From JAIBBG01 sp043748015 (GTDB taxonomy: Bacteria > Bacteroidota > Bacteroidia > Flavobacteriales_D > Sanyastnellaceae): 64,000 nt of DNA. Where the stretch lies: assembly GCA_043748015.1 (NCBI GenBank), contig JAYTOA010000136.1, positions 1-64,000 of the forward strand. The letters are read 5' to 3'. The translations under genes were made by a program, and so were the position numbers. Below are positions 33,754 to 42,942 of this stretch, one piece after another; position 1 is the stretch's first letter; the number at the start of each line of letters is the position of its first letter. The notes below the pieces were generated by a model. That model searched no databases and had not been told where the DNA came from. It saw only the letters and a list, made by a program, of their open reading frames with translations.

Positions 33754-36105
33754 GTGAATCAAGACATCGACTTTCTATTAGAATTGAATGACGCGCAGCG
33801 TGAAGCAGCGTCACACGTGCAAGGTCCGCTGATGGTAATTGCCGGGGCAGGATCGGGAAAAACGAGGGTACTCACCTATCGCATCGCTAATCTGATTAAA
33901 CAAGGAGTTGATCCATTTCAGATTCTCTCGCTCACTTTCACCAACAAAGCAGCGAAGGAAATGAAGAAACGCATTGGCGCACTTGTAGGTGAGCATGAAG
34001 CGCGAAACATTTGGATGGGCACGTTTCACAGCGTGTTTGCGCGTATCCTTCGCATGGAATGTGACAAGCTCAACTACCCGAAAAACTTCTCCATTTACGA
34101 TACAGCTGATTCAAAAAATCTCATCAAAGACATCTTGAAAGAGATGGGGCTCGATGACAAAATCTATAAGCCGGGCGTTGTTTACAATAGAATTTCTTCT
34201 TGCAAAAACAATTTGGTTTCATCGCAGGATTATGCGGGAAATACAGAAATTATTGCCGAAGATCGTTCCAGTGGTAGACCTCAGATGAATGAAATCTACA
34301 CCGCATACAATATGCGCCTTTTCAAAGCAGGCGCGATGGATTTCGATGATTTGTTGTTCAAGACCAATCAACTGCTGCGCGACTTTCCTGAGGTCTTGCA
34401 CAAATACCAGCACAAGTTTCATTACATACTTGTAGACGAGTATCAAGACACAAATTTTTCTCAATACCTCATCATCAAACAACTGGGTGCAGCCTTCGAA
34501 AACGTATGTGTGGTTGGTGACGATGCACAAAGTATCTATGCTTTCCGTGGAGCGAACATTCAGAATATTCTCAACTTCAGAAAAGACTATCCCGAATTTT
34601 CACTTTATAAGCTTGAGCAGAATTATAGAAGCACCAAAACAATTGTAGAAGCAGCAAACAGCATCATTGCCAAGAACAAAGATCAGATCCAGAAGGATGT
34701 GTGGACGCACAACGATCAAGGTTCGATGATCAAAGTTCATCGCGCATTGTCCGACAACGACGAAGGAAATTTTGTAGCCAATCACATTTATTCGACCTCG
34801 TCTGAAGAAGGCGCTCAACCCAATGATTTTGGTATTCTTTACAGAACGAATGCGCAGAGCAGGTCATTCGAGGAAGCATTGCGCAAGCTCAACATTCCCT
34901 ATAAAATTTATGGCGGTTTAAGTTTTTATCAGCGCAAAGAAATCAAGGATCTCATTTCCTATTTCCGCCTTGTTTGTAATCACAACGATGAGGAATCGAT
35001 GAAGCGCATCATCAATTACCCCAAGCGCGGAATCGGTGATACAACGATCAATAAATTGGTTGTCGGCGCATCAGAACGCGAGATCAGCATTTGGGAGATG
35101 ATTGATCGTGCGCATGAGACAGGACTGAGCGGTGGCACTATGCACAAGGTGAATGAGTTTGTGATCATGATGAAAAGTTTCGCAACACAGCTCGAAACGA
35201 AAAACGCATACGACCTTGGTCATCAGATAGCAAGCGAGTGCGGATTGCTCAAAGATCTCTATTCAGACAGAACGCCTGAAGGAGTTTCTCGTTATGAAAA
35301 CATCCAGGAATTGCTCAATGGTATGAAGGAATTCAGTGATCGCGTTGATGAGGAATTTCCGGACAGGATCAATACGCTGAGTGATTTTCTGATTGATGTC
35401 GCGCTTTTGACAGACATTGAAAAACCGGATGAAAGCGATGAAGGAAAAGTATCGTTGATGACGATTCACTCAGCTAAAGGACTAGAATTTCCATACGTTT
35501 ATGTCGTTGGATTGGAAGAAAATCTCTTTCCATCGCAGCTCAGCATCAACTCAAGAGAAGAACTTGAAGAAGAGCGTCGACTTTTTTATGTAGCTTTGAC
35601 TCGTGCAGAGAAAAAAGCAACGCTCAGCTACGCCTTGACGCGATATCGTTGGGGCCAATTACAATATTGTGAACCATCACGTTTCATCGAAGAAATCGAT
35701 GAACAATATCTAGAACTACCCATGGCAGAAAAACCCGCATCGCCGAAAGTTGATTTCAACAATGCCCGCTCAGGATTTTACAATCGTGAATCCAAAGCAG
35801 ACTACCCTATTGGCCAATCACCAAGTCGCACTTTACCCAAACCCAATGTTCCGGTCACACCATTTGTACCACCAAAGAATTTCCGCAAACTTAATGTGAG
35901 ACCGGTTACACAACCGGAGAACGTAGAATCGTTTGCAAATGCCGGCGAAATTCAAACAGGCGTTGAAGTCATGCATGAGAAATTCGGCCGAGGAAAAGTG
36001 CTAACGGTAGAGGGCAATGCGCCTGATCTCAAAGCCACCATCTTCTTTCCTTCCGCAGGTCAAAAGCAATTGCTCTTGAAATTTGCGAAGCTGAAAGTGA
36101 TGTAA
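33754..36105 (+). CDS. UvrD/PcrA-type ATP-dependent DNA helicase
   Basis: Superfamily 1A 3'-5' helicase for excision and mismatch repair and clearing of transcription complexes. 783 residues. Motifs in order: Q-motif Q15 (LNDAQREA), Walker A AGAGSGKT (30-37), Ia LTFTNKAAKEMKKR, II DEYQDTN, III VGDDAQSIYAFRGA, IV LEQNYRST, V MTIHSAKGLEF, VI EERRLFYVALTRA. The C-terminal domain (GVEVMHEKFGRGKVLTVEG) is the Tudor-like RNA-polymerase-binding end of PcrA/UvrD. GTG start at 33754 aligns with homologues (MNQDIDFLLELNDAQREA). Full length, no lesion. Confidence 0.95.
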   Translation: MNQDIDFLLELNDAQREAASHVQGPLMVIAGAGSGKTRVLTYRIANLIKQGVDPFQILSLTFTNKAAKEMKKRIGALVGEHEARNIWMGTFHSVFARILRMECDKLNYPKNFSIYDTADSKNLIKDILKEMGLDDKIYKPGVVYNRISSCKNNLVSSQDYAGNTEIIAEDRSSGRPQMNEIYTAYNMRLFKAGAMDFDDLLFKTNQLLRDFPEVLHKYQHKFHYILVDEYQDTNFSQYLIIKQLGAAFENVCVVGDDAQSIYAFRGANIQNILNFRKDYPEFSLYKLEQNYRSTKTIVEAANSIIAKNKDQIQKDVWTHNDQGSMIKVHRALSDNDEGNFVANHIYSTSSEEGAQPNDFGILYRTNAQSRSFEEALRKLNIPYKIYGGLSFYQRKEIKDLISYFRLVCNHNDEESMKRIINYPKRGIGDTTINKLVVGASEREISIWEMIDRAHETGLSGGTMHKVNEFVIMMKSFATQLETKNAYDLGHQIASECGLLKDLYSDRTPEGVSRYENIQELLNGMKEFSDRVDEEFPDRINTLSDFLIDVALLTDIEKPDESDEGKVSLMTIHSAKGLEFPYVYVVGLEENLFPSQLSINSREELEEERRLFYVALTRAEKKATLSYALTRYRWGQLQYCEPSRFIEEIDEQYLELPMAEKPASPKVDFNNARSGFYNRESKADYPIGQSPSRTLPKPNVPVTPFVPPKNFRKLNVRPVTQPENVESFANAGEIQTGVEVMHEKFGRGKVLTVEGNAPDLKATIFFPSAGQKQLLLKFAKLKVM

Positions 36106-36145
36106 CAAGCTCTCAGAACATTTATGACATCATCTTTCACCATCA

Positions 36146-36153
36146 TACATTTG
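36146..36153 (+). promoter_or_regulatory. Predicted -7 promoter box of the GGGP synthase gene
   Basis: TACATTTG, a perfect TAnnTTTG, ends 5 bases before GTG 36159 and 8 bases before ATG 36162. Confidence 0.5.
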
Positions 36154-36161
36154 TCGAAGTG

Positions 36162-36899
36162 ATGTCATTTTTGGAATCGATAATTCAATTGCGCAAGGCC
36201 GGTAAAAAAGCCCTGGCCGTGCTCATTGATCCTGATAAAATAAAAGACGATAAGTCTTTGAATACGCTGATGGAACTCATCCATCACAGCAAAGTTGATT
36301 TCGTTTTCATCGGTGGCAGTTTACTCATTGGCAATAATTTTCATGCATGTGTAAAAAAAGTGAAAGCCTTGTGCGAACTTCCAGTGATACTTTTCCCCGG
36401 TAGTCCTTCGCAAATAGCTGAAGACGCAGATGCAATTTTGCTCCTTTCACTTATTTCCGGTAGAAATGCAGAACTTTTGATTGGGCAGCATGTCATTGCT
36501 GCACCACAATTGAAGCGTTCAGGTCTCGAAATAATTCCTACAGGATACATGCTTGTTGATTGCGGAAGGGCCACAACAGCTTCGTATGTGAGTCAGACTT
36601 TTCCTCTGCCCTGGAATAAACCGGAGATAGCAGCTGCCACAGCCATTGCAGGAGAAATGCTTGGGCTTCGCACCATCTATCTCGATGGAGGTAGCGGAGC
36701 GGAAAAACCCATTTCAACTGAAATGATTCATGCGGTTCGTATCGCAGTTGATCTTCCAATTATTGTAGGTGGCGGAATACGCGATGAAGACCAGGCCAGA
36801 TCCATTTATGCCTCAGGTGCGGACGTGATTGTAATTGGAACTGCTTTCGAAGAAGCGCCGGAACTACTTTTTTCTTTATCTCAGTCGAGATACATTTGA
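36162..36899 (+). CDS. Geranylgeranylglyceryl phosphate synthase-like prenyltransferase (GGGPS/PcrB family)
   Basis: TIM-barrel prenyltransferase that joins a polyprenyl diphosphate to sn-glycerol-1-phosphate; 245 residues. Seen: LAVLIDPDKIKDD at the N-terminus, IGGSLLIGN, VILFPGSPSQIAEDADAILLLSLISGRN, IIPTGYMLVDCGRATTASYVSQT, and the phosphate-binding ends YLDGGSGAEKPIS and IIVGGGIRDEDQA, then ADVIVIGTAFEE. The family is central to archaeal ether lipids; Bacteroidota have their own (group II) members, whose cell role is unclear. ATG 36162 is preferred; GTG 36159 is adjacent. haaO follows. Confidence 0.92.
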   Translation: MSFLESIIQLRKAGKKALAVLIDPDKIKDDKSLNTLMELIHHSKVDFVFIGGSLLIGNNFHACVKKVKALCELPVILFPGSPSQIAEDADAILLLSLISGRNAELLIGQHVIAAPQLKRSGLEIIPTGYMLVDCGRATTASYVSQTFPLPWNKPEIAAATAIAGEMLGLRTIYLDGGSGAEKPISTEMIHAVRIAVDLPIIVGGGIRDEDQARSIYASGADVIVIGTAFEEAPELLFSLSQSRYI

Positions 36900-36959
36900 T
36901 GTGAATTGCGATTACGCATTTCATTCCATCTTGAATATAAATTTTAAGTCACAATCATT

Positions 36960-37487
36960 ATGATCACACGACCTTTCAATATCAAAAAATGGATCGAAGA
37001 AAACCGCGATTTATTGAAGCCTCCTGTCGGTAATAAAAATCTTTACAAAGACGCGGGTGATTATCTGGTGATGGTAGTTGGTGGACCCAATGCACGAAAA
37101 GACTATCACTTCAATGAAACAGAAGAATTGTTCTATCAGCTCGAAGGAGATATTGAAGTAGGTATTCAGGAAGACGGAAAAGCTGTGGACATCGTAATAA
37201 AAGAAGGCGAAATGTTTTTGCTTCCTGCAAATGTTCCGCATCAACCGCGACGAGGACCAAATACAGTTGGTCTTGTGATTGAGTGCAAGCGCGCAGATCG
37301 CGAAATGATTGACGGATTGCAGTGGTATTGTGAAAAGTGCAACAATATGCTTCATGAATACAAATTCGTATTGAATGATGTTGAGAAGGATTTCCTTCCT
37401 CGCTTCAGAGATTTTTATGCCTCCGAGGAATTGCGCACATGCAAAAAATGCGGTCATCTGATGGAAACTGACCCTCGTTTTGTTTAA
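36960..37487 (+). CDS. haaO: 3-Hydroxyanthranilate 3,4-dioxygenase
   Basis: Fe(II) cupin enzyme that opens the ring of 3-hydroxyanthranilate to the quinolinate precursor in NAD synthesis. 175 residues. Iron ligands H50 and E56 (YHFNETEELF) and H94 (NVPHQPRRGP) are visible. The C-terminal rubredoxin-like metal site of the bacterial enzyme is intact: C124/C127 (WYCEKCNN) and C161/C164 (RTCKKCGHL). The ATG is 60 bases after the GGGPS stop. With kmo at 20.5 kb it covers two steps of the kynurenine pathway; kynureninase and the first dioxygenase are not in the window. Confidence 0.96.
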   Translation: MITRPFNIKKWIEENRDLLKPPVGNKNLYKDAGDYLVMVVGGPNARKDYHFNETEELFYQLEGDIEVGIQEDGKAVDIVIKEGEMFLLPANVPHQPRRGPNTVGLVIECKRADREMIDGLQWYCEKCNNMLHEYKFVLNDVEKDFLPRFRDFYASEELRTCKKCGHLMETDPRFV

Positions 37488-37541
37488 CCGAATTGTGCAA
37501 CCAATTCCTGCCTGTGCAGTCTTTCATACTGTTCTAATCCA

Positions 37542-40500
37542 ATGCATTTCATGAAACATCTCTATACAATTTTGTTGATTGCTTTAACATCGCTTTCAGC
37601 ATTTGCTCAATGTCCGACAAACGTCACCGTGAATACACAGTCGGGGTGTGGGCTGTATCAATTACACCTCAATGAATTTGGCGAAGCCGGAAACATCATC
37701 TGGACGTACGATGGTGGACAGCCATTACAGACAGGGCAGAACAATGTGTTCTGGGGAACACTGATACCTGGACTGCATGAAGTTTGCGCGCAGGCATGGA
37801 CGGCGACCTGTCCGAATGGTGTGACGATTTGCACAATCATTGAAGTACCGATATGTCCAGGTACAAATTGTCCGACAGAGTTGAATATTTCTCAAATAGG
37901 CTGCGGAACATATACCCTGGCTGTTGCAGGGTTTGATACAGGCACTGTTCAGTGGCAATTCGGCGATGGAACAGAACAAAACGGAGGAACGTCTGCTGAT
38001 CATCATTACACTTCAAATGGAACTTACACTATCACGGCGCTATACAATGGCCCAACTTGTCCGAACATTTCTTTTGTTTATGCCACAGTAAATGTCGATT
38101 GCTTTACGACCGAAAATTGTCCCGAAGGAATCACATCATCAGCAGGTGTGAGTTGCGGCGCTATGGATTTCGAAATCGGAAGTTTTGTGGAAGGCGAAGA
38201 AGTCACGTGGTTTACTGGCGATGGCAGCGAACCTATTGTTGGCGGTCATTTTCTGGAGCATGTCTATGCACAATCCGGCAACTATTCTGTTTGCGCTTTC
38301 TATACTAGTTCTTTATGTCCGGAAGGCATTGAGCTCTGCACTGAAATAACTGTGGCTCCCTGCAATACTATTTGCCCTGATCATATTGAAATGCAAACCA
38401 TTGATTGTGATTCTTACATTTTCCACATCGCTGGTGTGAATGTCGGAGAAGTAGTATGGGACTATGGTGACGGCACTTCTGCAAATGAAGGAATCACTTC
38501 CGATCATACATATGCTGAGAATGGATTGTACATCGTATCCGCTCAATACTTCAGTGCCGCATGCCCAAATGGAGCAAATCTTATTTACACTATTGAAGTA
38601 AATTGTATAAACATGCCTCCATGTCCGGAGGGTATTTTCAGTGCACCCGGTGAAGAGTGCGGATTAATGAATTTCGAAATAGGTGGCTTTGTTCCGGGAG
38701 AATCTGTTACCTGGTTTCCTGGGGATGGATCACCTTCAGAAGTGACACCTCATTTCTATTTCCACCACTATGCCGAGCCTGGAATTTATAATGTCTGCGC
38801 TTTTTACACGAGTCCCAATTGCCCGGAAGGCGTTCAACTTTGTATAGAAATTACTGTCGCTCCATGCACTACCAACGATTGCCCTGCGGAAATTAATATG
38901 CAGCAAGTGGATTGTGACACCTATGTATTTAATGTCAACAGTGGAACTAACGCGCAAGTAATCTGGGATTTCGGCGACAACAATTTTGGTGCAGGCAGTG
39001 TGGCTGATCATACTTTCTCCACTAACGGATTATTCATTGTAACCGCTCAGTATTTTTCTGCCAATTGTCCAAATGGCGTAACATTGATTTACACCGTTCT
39101 GGTGAACTGCGAGACCGGAGATATTTGTCCGGATCACATTTCAAGTTTCGATGGATTATTGTGTGGAACCATAAATTTTGAGATTGGAAGTTTTGTCGAA
39201 GGTGAAGCTGTTACATGGAATCCCGGTGACGGCAGTGGCCAGGTATTTGGCGGCCATTTCCTCTCACACCATTACGACCAGCCGGGCGTTTATACCGTAT
39301 GCGCATTTTATTCAAGCCCTGTTTGTCCTGAAGGAGTTGAACTCTGCACTACTGTTACCATACCGAATTGTAACGGTCCAGAATGTCCAACAGCAATTAC
39401 CGCACAACAAATTGGTTGTGCTTCCTATGTATTTCAAGTCACCGACAATATCAATTCGCAGGTCATCTGGAATTTTGGAGACAATACATCAGGAAGTACA
39501 GGCTTCATTGCTGATCACTCCTACAATTCCAATGGCTTATACATTGTGACAGCGCAATATTTTTCCAGTGCTTGTCCCAACGGTGTAACATTGGTGTACA
39601 CAGTTGAAGTGAATTGCACCACTGGGGCAAATTGTCCAGATCACATTGCAAATTCAGCCGGCAATGATTGTGGCGTGATGAATTTTGAGATTGGAAGTTT
39701 TGTCGAAGGTGAATCTGTTATTTGGTATCCCGGCGATGAATCCGGACAAGTTCAGGGCGGACATTTTTTCACGCACACATACGCGTCACCCGGTGAATAC
39801 AGTGTATGTGCATTTTACACAAGTCCTAATTGCCCGAACGGTGTAGAGCTTTGCACTACGATTCTGGTTGCGCCTTGCAACATTGAAAATTGCCCAACTA
39901 CCATTACCATCACCCCGGTAAATTGTCATCAATATCTATTTAGTGTGAATGAATGGGGCCCAAGTCTCTATGGAAATATTCTCTGGAATTTTGGAGACAA
40001 CGAAGGCTACGGACAAAATCAATTCCTGCATCTTTATGTTAACGGTGGAGAGTACAATGTTTGCGCAACGGGGACTACCGATGCGTGTCCATCAGGATTT
40101 AATATTTGTACAACACTTCACGTAGGAGCGTGTGGTGGCGATTCAAACAATGATGGTTGTCCTGATTACATCTGGGGACATCCAATGAATGATTGTGGGT
40201 CATGGCATTTCGAAGCCGGCTTATCTGAAAGTGAAAATCAATCTGCAACATGGGAATGGGGTGATGGAACAACATCTTCCGGTTCTACAATCATGAATCA
40301 TCAGTATGAAACTGCAGGTCTTTACATTGTTTCGCTCACTTATCAAAGCGCTGATTGCGCTGAGCCAATCACGCTACTCTACACGCTGCAAACCAACGTT
40401 TGCGCCACACCGGATTGCCCTCAGGAAATTGCAGTGATCCCAACTTCAGAATGTGGTGTATTCCATTTTGAAGCCGGTGGATTTGTTGAAGGAGAAAATT

Positions 40501-41834
40501 TCAATTGGATGTTTGGCGACAACACATCACAACTGGGCGGACATTTTATCACTCATCATTTCACTTCACCGGGAACCTACAATGTATGTCTGGTGATGAG
40601 CAACAGCATTTGTCAGGGATGGCAGTTATGTACTACTGTGCTTGTAGAACCATGTGAAATTCCATGTTCGAATGTTGTTATGGGAATCGATAGTTATGTT
40701 GCCAATGGTGGAACCACTGAATTGTATTATACCATCATCGATGTCGACACCAATGAATTCATTGAATTCGGGCAAGCAACCTACACAACAGAAGATCCGT
40801 TTTTCGATACATCCATTTGTCTTGAAGATGGATGTTATCAATTATTGATAGACAACAACACACCATTGACTGTCAACGGGAATATTTTCATCTCCTTGAT
40901 GATGAATGGAGTTGATCTAATGGACAATGCAGAAATATTAATGGAAGGAGATGTTGTTGTATCCATTCGTTTTGGAGTGAACACAAATTGTTTCGCTGTT
41001 CCGGAATGTGCCGCTCTTTTCGAGGCCATAACGACTAACACTCCCGGACATATTGAATTCAACAATACATCAACATTTACCGGGCCTACAACATTCCATT
41101 GGAGCTATGGTGATGGACAAACGAGCACTGGTCAATCCGGCAATGTGTTTTACACCGAAAACGGACTCCATAATGTTTGCCTAACTATTACTACAGAAAA
41201 TTGTTCTCACATCTACTGTCAAAATGTTCTCATTCAAAATATAGAAGTCCTTTGTGAACACAATCTGGTAACGCTAAATGTAGAGGCCGACTATCCTGTG
41301 AACATCCAGGAATTGGTGACTCTTGCATTGTCATTTGAAAACGTAAACGTCAACAGTTGGACATTGCCGATGACGAACAATTTCACGAACACAGTTACTG
41401 TATGTATTCCTGATGGTTGTTATACGCTGGACCTTTCGACACCGCTGCCAACTGCTGCCAACTCGATTTATGCAACAGTAACATTCAACAATGAAACTAT
41501 CAACGTGTTACAGTTCTTGGAGAATCACACTTCAGCCAGTGTGACCTTTGGAATTCACAGCGATTGCGTGGATGGCGTTTCTGAACATGCTGCAGACACA
41601 TGGAATATTTTCCCCAATCCAACACAGTCAATGTTGAACATTGTTTCGACTGACAAAAGCGATATCGAGCAAATAGATCTGATCAATGCAATGGGACAAA
41701 TAGTTGAAAGCATCCGTCCATCACATACAAATAAATATCAGTTGAATGTTGCCACCTACGCATCAGGACACTACGGCATACGCATCACAAGTAAGAATAC
41801 CGCTACATTCAAGAGATTTGAAGTAGTACATTGA
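37542..41834 (+). CDS. Giant PKD-repeat surface protein with T9SS C-terminal sorting domain
   Basis: 1430 residues, extracellular. Signal peptide (LLIALTSLSAFAQ), then about twelve cysteine-bounded units of 80-90 residues, each opening with CP and holding a PKD-like WxFGDG or WxxGDG core. Two unit types alternate: type A (FEIGSFVEGExVTW, CAFYTSxxCPEGVELCT) and type B (HTYxxNGLYIVTAQYFSxxCPNGVTLIYTVxVNC). Two other beta domains and one more PKD unit (FHWSYGDGQTSTG) follow. The end, WNIFPNPTQSMLNIVSTDK through VESIRPS and YGIRITSK, is a type A T9SS sorting domain. It should be secreted and attached to the cell surface; likely adhesion, with no enzyme domain seen. ATG 37551 is an alternative start. 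Confidence 0.9.
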   Translation: MHFMKHLYTILLIALTSLSAFAQCPTNVTVNTQSGCGLYQLHLNEFGEAGNIIWTYDGGQPLQTGQNNVFWGTLIPGLHEVCAQAWTATCPNGVTICTIIEVPICPGTNCPTELNISQIGCGTYTLAVAGFDTGTVQWQFGDGTEQNGGTSADHHYTSNGTYTITALYNGPTCPNISFVYATVNVDCFTTENCPEGITSSAGVSCGAMDFEIGSFVEGEEVTWFTGDGSEPIVGGHFLEHVYAQSGNYSVCAFYTSSLCPEGIELCTEITVAPCNTICPDHIEMQTIDCDSYIFHIAGVNVGEVVWDYGDGTSANEGITSDHTYAENGLYIVSAQYFSAACPNGANLIYTIEVNCINMPPCPEGIFSAPGEECGLMNFEIGGFVPGESVTWFPGDGSPSEVTPHFYFHHYAEPGIYNVCAFYTSPNCPEGVQLCIEITVAPCTTNDCPAEINMQQVDCDTYVFNVNSGTNAQVIWDFGDNNFGAGSVADHTFSTNGLFIVTAQYFSANCPNGVTLIYTVLVNCETGDICPDHISSFDGLLCGTINFEIGSFVEGEAVTWNPGDGSGQVFGGHFLSHHYDQPGVYTVCAFYSSPVCPEGVELCTTVTIPNCNGPECPTAITAQQIGCASYVFQVTDNINSQVIWNFGDNTSGSTGFIADHSYNSNGLYIVTAQYFSSACPNGVTLVYTVEVNCTTGANCPDHIANSAGNDCGVMNFEIGSFVEGESVIWYPGDESGQVQGGHFFTHTYASPGEYSVCAFYTSPNCPNGVELCTTILVAPCNIENCPTTITITPVNCHQYLFSVNEWGPSLYGNILWNFGDNEGYGQNQFLHLYVNGGEYNVCATGTTDACPSGFNICTTLHVGACGGDSNNDGCPDYIWGHPMNDCGSWHFEAGLSESENQSATWEWGDGTTSSGSTIMNHQYETAGLYIVSLTYQSADCAEPITLLYTLQTNVCATPDCPQEIAVIPTSECGVFHFEAGGFVEGENFNWMFGDNTSQLGGHFITHHFTSPGTYNVCLVMSNSICQGWQLCTTVLVEPCEIPCSNVVMGIDSYVANGGTTELYYTIIDVDTNEFIEFGQATYTTEDPFFDTSICLEDGCYQLLIDNNTPLTVNGNIFISLMMNGVDLMDNAEILMEGDVVVSIRFGVNTNCFAVPECAALFEAITTNTPGHIEFNNTSTFTGPTTFHWSYGDGQTSTGQSGNVFYTENGLHNVCLTITTENCSHIYCQNVLIQNIEVLCEHNLVTLNVEADYPVNIQELVTLALSFENVNVNSWTLPMTNNFTNTVTVCIPDGCYTLDLSTPLPTAANSIYATVTFNNETINVLQFLENHTSASVTFGIHSDCVDGVSEHAADTWNIFPNPTQSMLNIVSTDKSDIEQIDLINAMGQIVESIRPSHTNKYQLNVATYASGHYGIRITSKNTATFKRFEVVH
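39174..39713 (+). repeat. Near-identical DNA copies inside the PKD gene
   Basis: A 33-base stretch is identical at 39174-39206 and 39681-39713, 507 bases (169 codons) apart, which is one A+B double module. It marks recent in-frame duplication or gene conversion between repeat pairs. Confidence 0.85.
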
Positions 41835-41860
41835 CAAACAAAAACAATCGAAAAGGATGA

Positions 41861-41887
41861 AGGCGGCACTCCCGCCTTTTTTCTTTT
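41861..41887 (+). terminator. Rho-independent terminator after the PKD gene
   Basis: AAGGCGG pairs with CCGCCTT around a 5-base loop and runs into TTTTTCTTTT, 27 bases after the stop codon. Confidence 0.85.
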
Positions 41888-41915
41888 GAGCAACTGTAAA
41901 TGCGTAAAATGACAT

Positions 41916-41923
41916 TACGTTTG
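41916..41923 (+). promoter_or_regulatory. Predicted -7 promoter box of the 2OG oxygenase gene
   Basis: TACGTTTG, a perfect TAnnTTTG, directly behind the terminator and 16 bases before ATG 41940. Confidence 0.6.
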
Positions 41924-41939
41924 TGCTGCAAAAATTTCC

Positions 41940-42773
41940 ATGAATACAAGACCTTTTCTTTCGGAGAAATACGCTGATCTCACTGCAGTCGCTGCAAGTC
42001 ATAGTGATATCTATGTCAACAGTCCGCCATTTCCCAATATCACCTTTCCTAATTTCTTCAACCCGGAAATGCTGAAAAAAGTGCTCGAGGAATTTCCGGA
42101 TATTGAAAAGACGAACGACATTTTCTACGACAATCCCAATGAGCAGAAATATGCCACTCGCGGGGAGTATCGATTCGGTGAAAACACGAAGGCTTTTGTT
42201 CACTTTTTGAATTCACAACCCTTCCTTGAATTTTTACAGGAGCTTACGGGCATCAAGGAGACCTTGGTCCCCGATCCATATTTCGAGGGTGGCGGATTCC
42301 ACCAGATCAAACCCGGTGGCTTCTTAAAACTGCATGTTGATTTTCATCAGCACAGAAAAATGAAGCTCGACAGAAGACTGAACATTCTTGTTTATCTCAA
42401 CGAAAATTGGGAGGAATCTTATGGCGGACATTTTGAGCTGTGGGAAAAAGACATGTCGAAACGCGTAGTGCGCATTGCTCCGCTATTCAACACACTTGCC
42501 CTCTTTTCAACGACAGATACTTCATGGCATGGTCATCCTGATGCATTGACGTGTCCACCGGATCGCAGCCGTAAATCTCTTGCATTATATTATTATACCA
42601 ATGGACGTTCTGACCTTGATTCAACAAAGCGCCAACGCATCACAACGCAATTCGCCCATCGTGATGGCGAGGATAGTTCGAAGATGAAGTGGTTCAACAA
42701 AGCAGTGAATGTTGCCAATGACTTACTACCTCCAATCGTTGTGCGAGCACTGAAGAAAAAAAGGAAAACGTGA
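41940..42773 (+). CDS. 2-Oxoglutarate/Fe(II)-dependent oxygenase (prolyl 4-hydroxylase-like)
   Basis: Double-stranded beta-helix oxygenase, 277 residues. Iron ligands are visible as HVDFH (HxD) in GGFLKLHVDFHQH and the distal H in DTSWHGHPD; the 2OG-binding basic residue is in DRSRKSLALYYY. RRLNILVYLNENWEESYGGHFELW is the standard core and GGGFHQIKPGG precedes it. Such proteins hydroxylate peptide prolines, or small molecules and sugars; the substrate cannot be told. It has its own promoter and terminator-flanked position, 169 bases before the DUF2723 gene. Confidence 0.88.
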   Translation: MNTRPFLSEKYADLTAVAASHSDIYVNSPPFPNITFPNFFNPEMLKKVLEEFPDIEKTNDIFYDNPNEQKYATRGEYRFGENTKAFVHFLNSQPFLEFLQELTGIKETLVPDPYFEGGGFHQIKPGGFLKLHVDFHQHRKMKLDRRLNILVYLNENWEESYGGHFELWEKDMSKRVVRIAPLFNTLALFSTTDTSWHGHPDALTCPPDRSRKSLALYYYTNGRSDLDSTKRQRITTQFAHRDGEDSSKMKWFNKAVNVANDLLPPIVVRALKKKRKT

Positions 42774-42855
42774 TTAACTTCTGCCATATGAATTGACATT
42801 TTTTGGAGTGAATTCCAAGAAATTCAAATAAGTCGATCAAAAGTCTTCAACTCGT

Positions 42856-42863
42856 TACCTTCG
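42856..42863 (+). promoter_or_regulatory. Possible -7 promoter box (TTCG variant) of the DUF2723 gene
   Basis: TACCTTCG lies 79 bases before ATG 42943, giving a leader of about 75 bases. No -33 TTG is seen at normal spacing. Confidence 0.35.
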
Positions 42864-42942
42864 CCGCTTCATTTGTGGCTTAACCTCACAAATCGACAAA
42901 ACCAAAAGGAACTTATCGAATTTCATTTTCAAGAAAATACCT

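Noticed and set aside
37858..40660. Regular repeats that might be taken for a CRISPR or satellite array
   Set aside because: They are in-frame PKD modules of one protein with diverged codons; no 25-40 base direct repeats with unique spacers.
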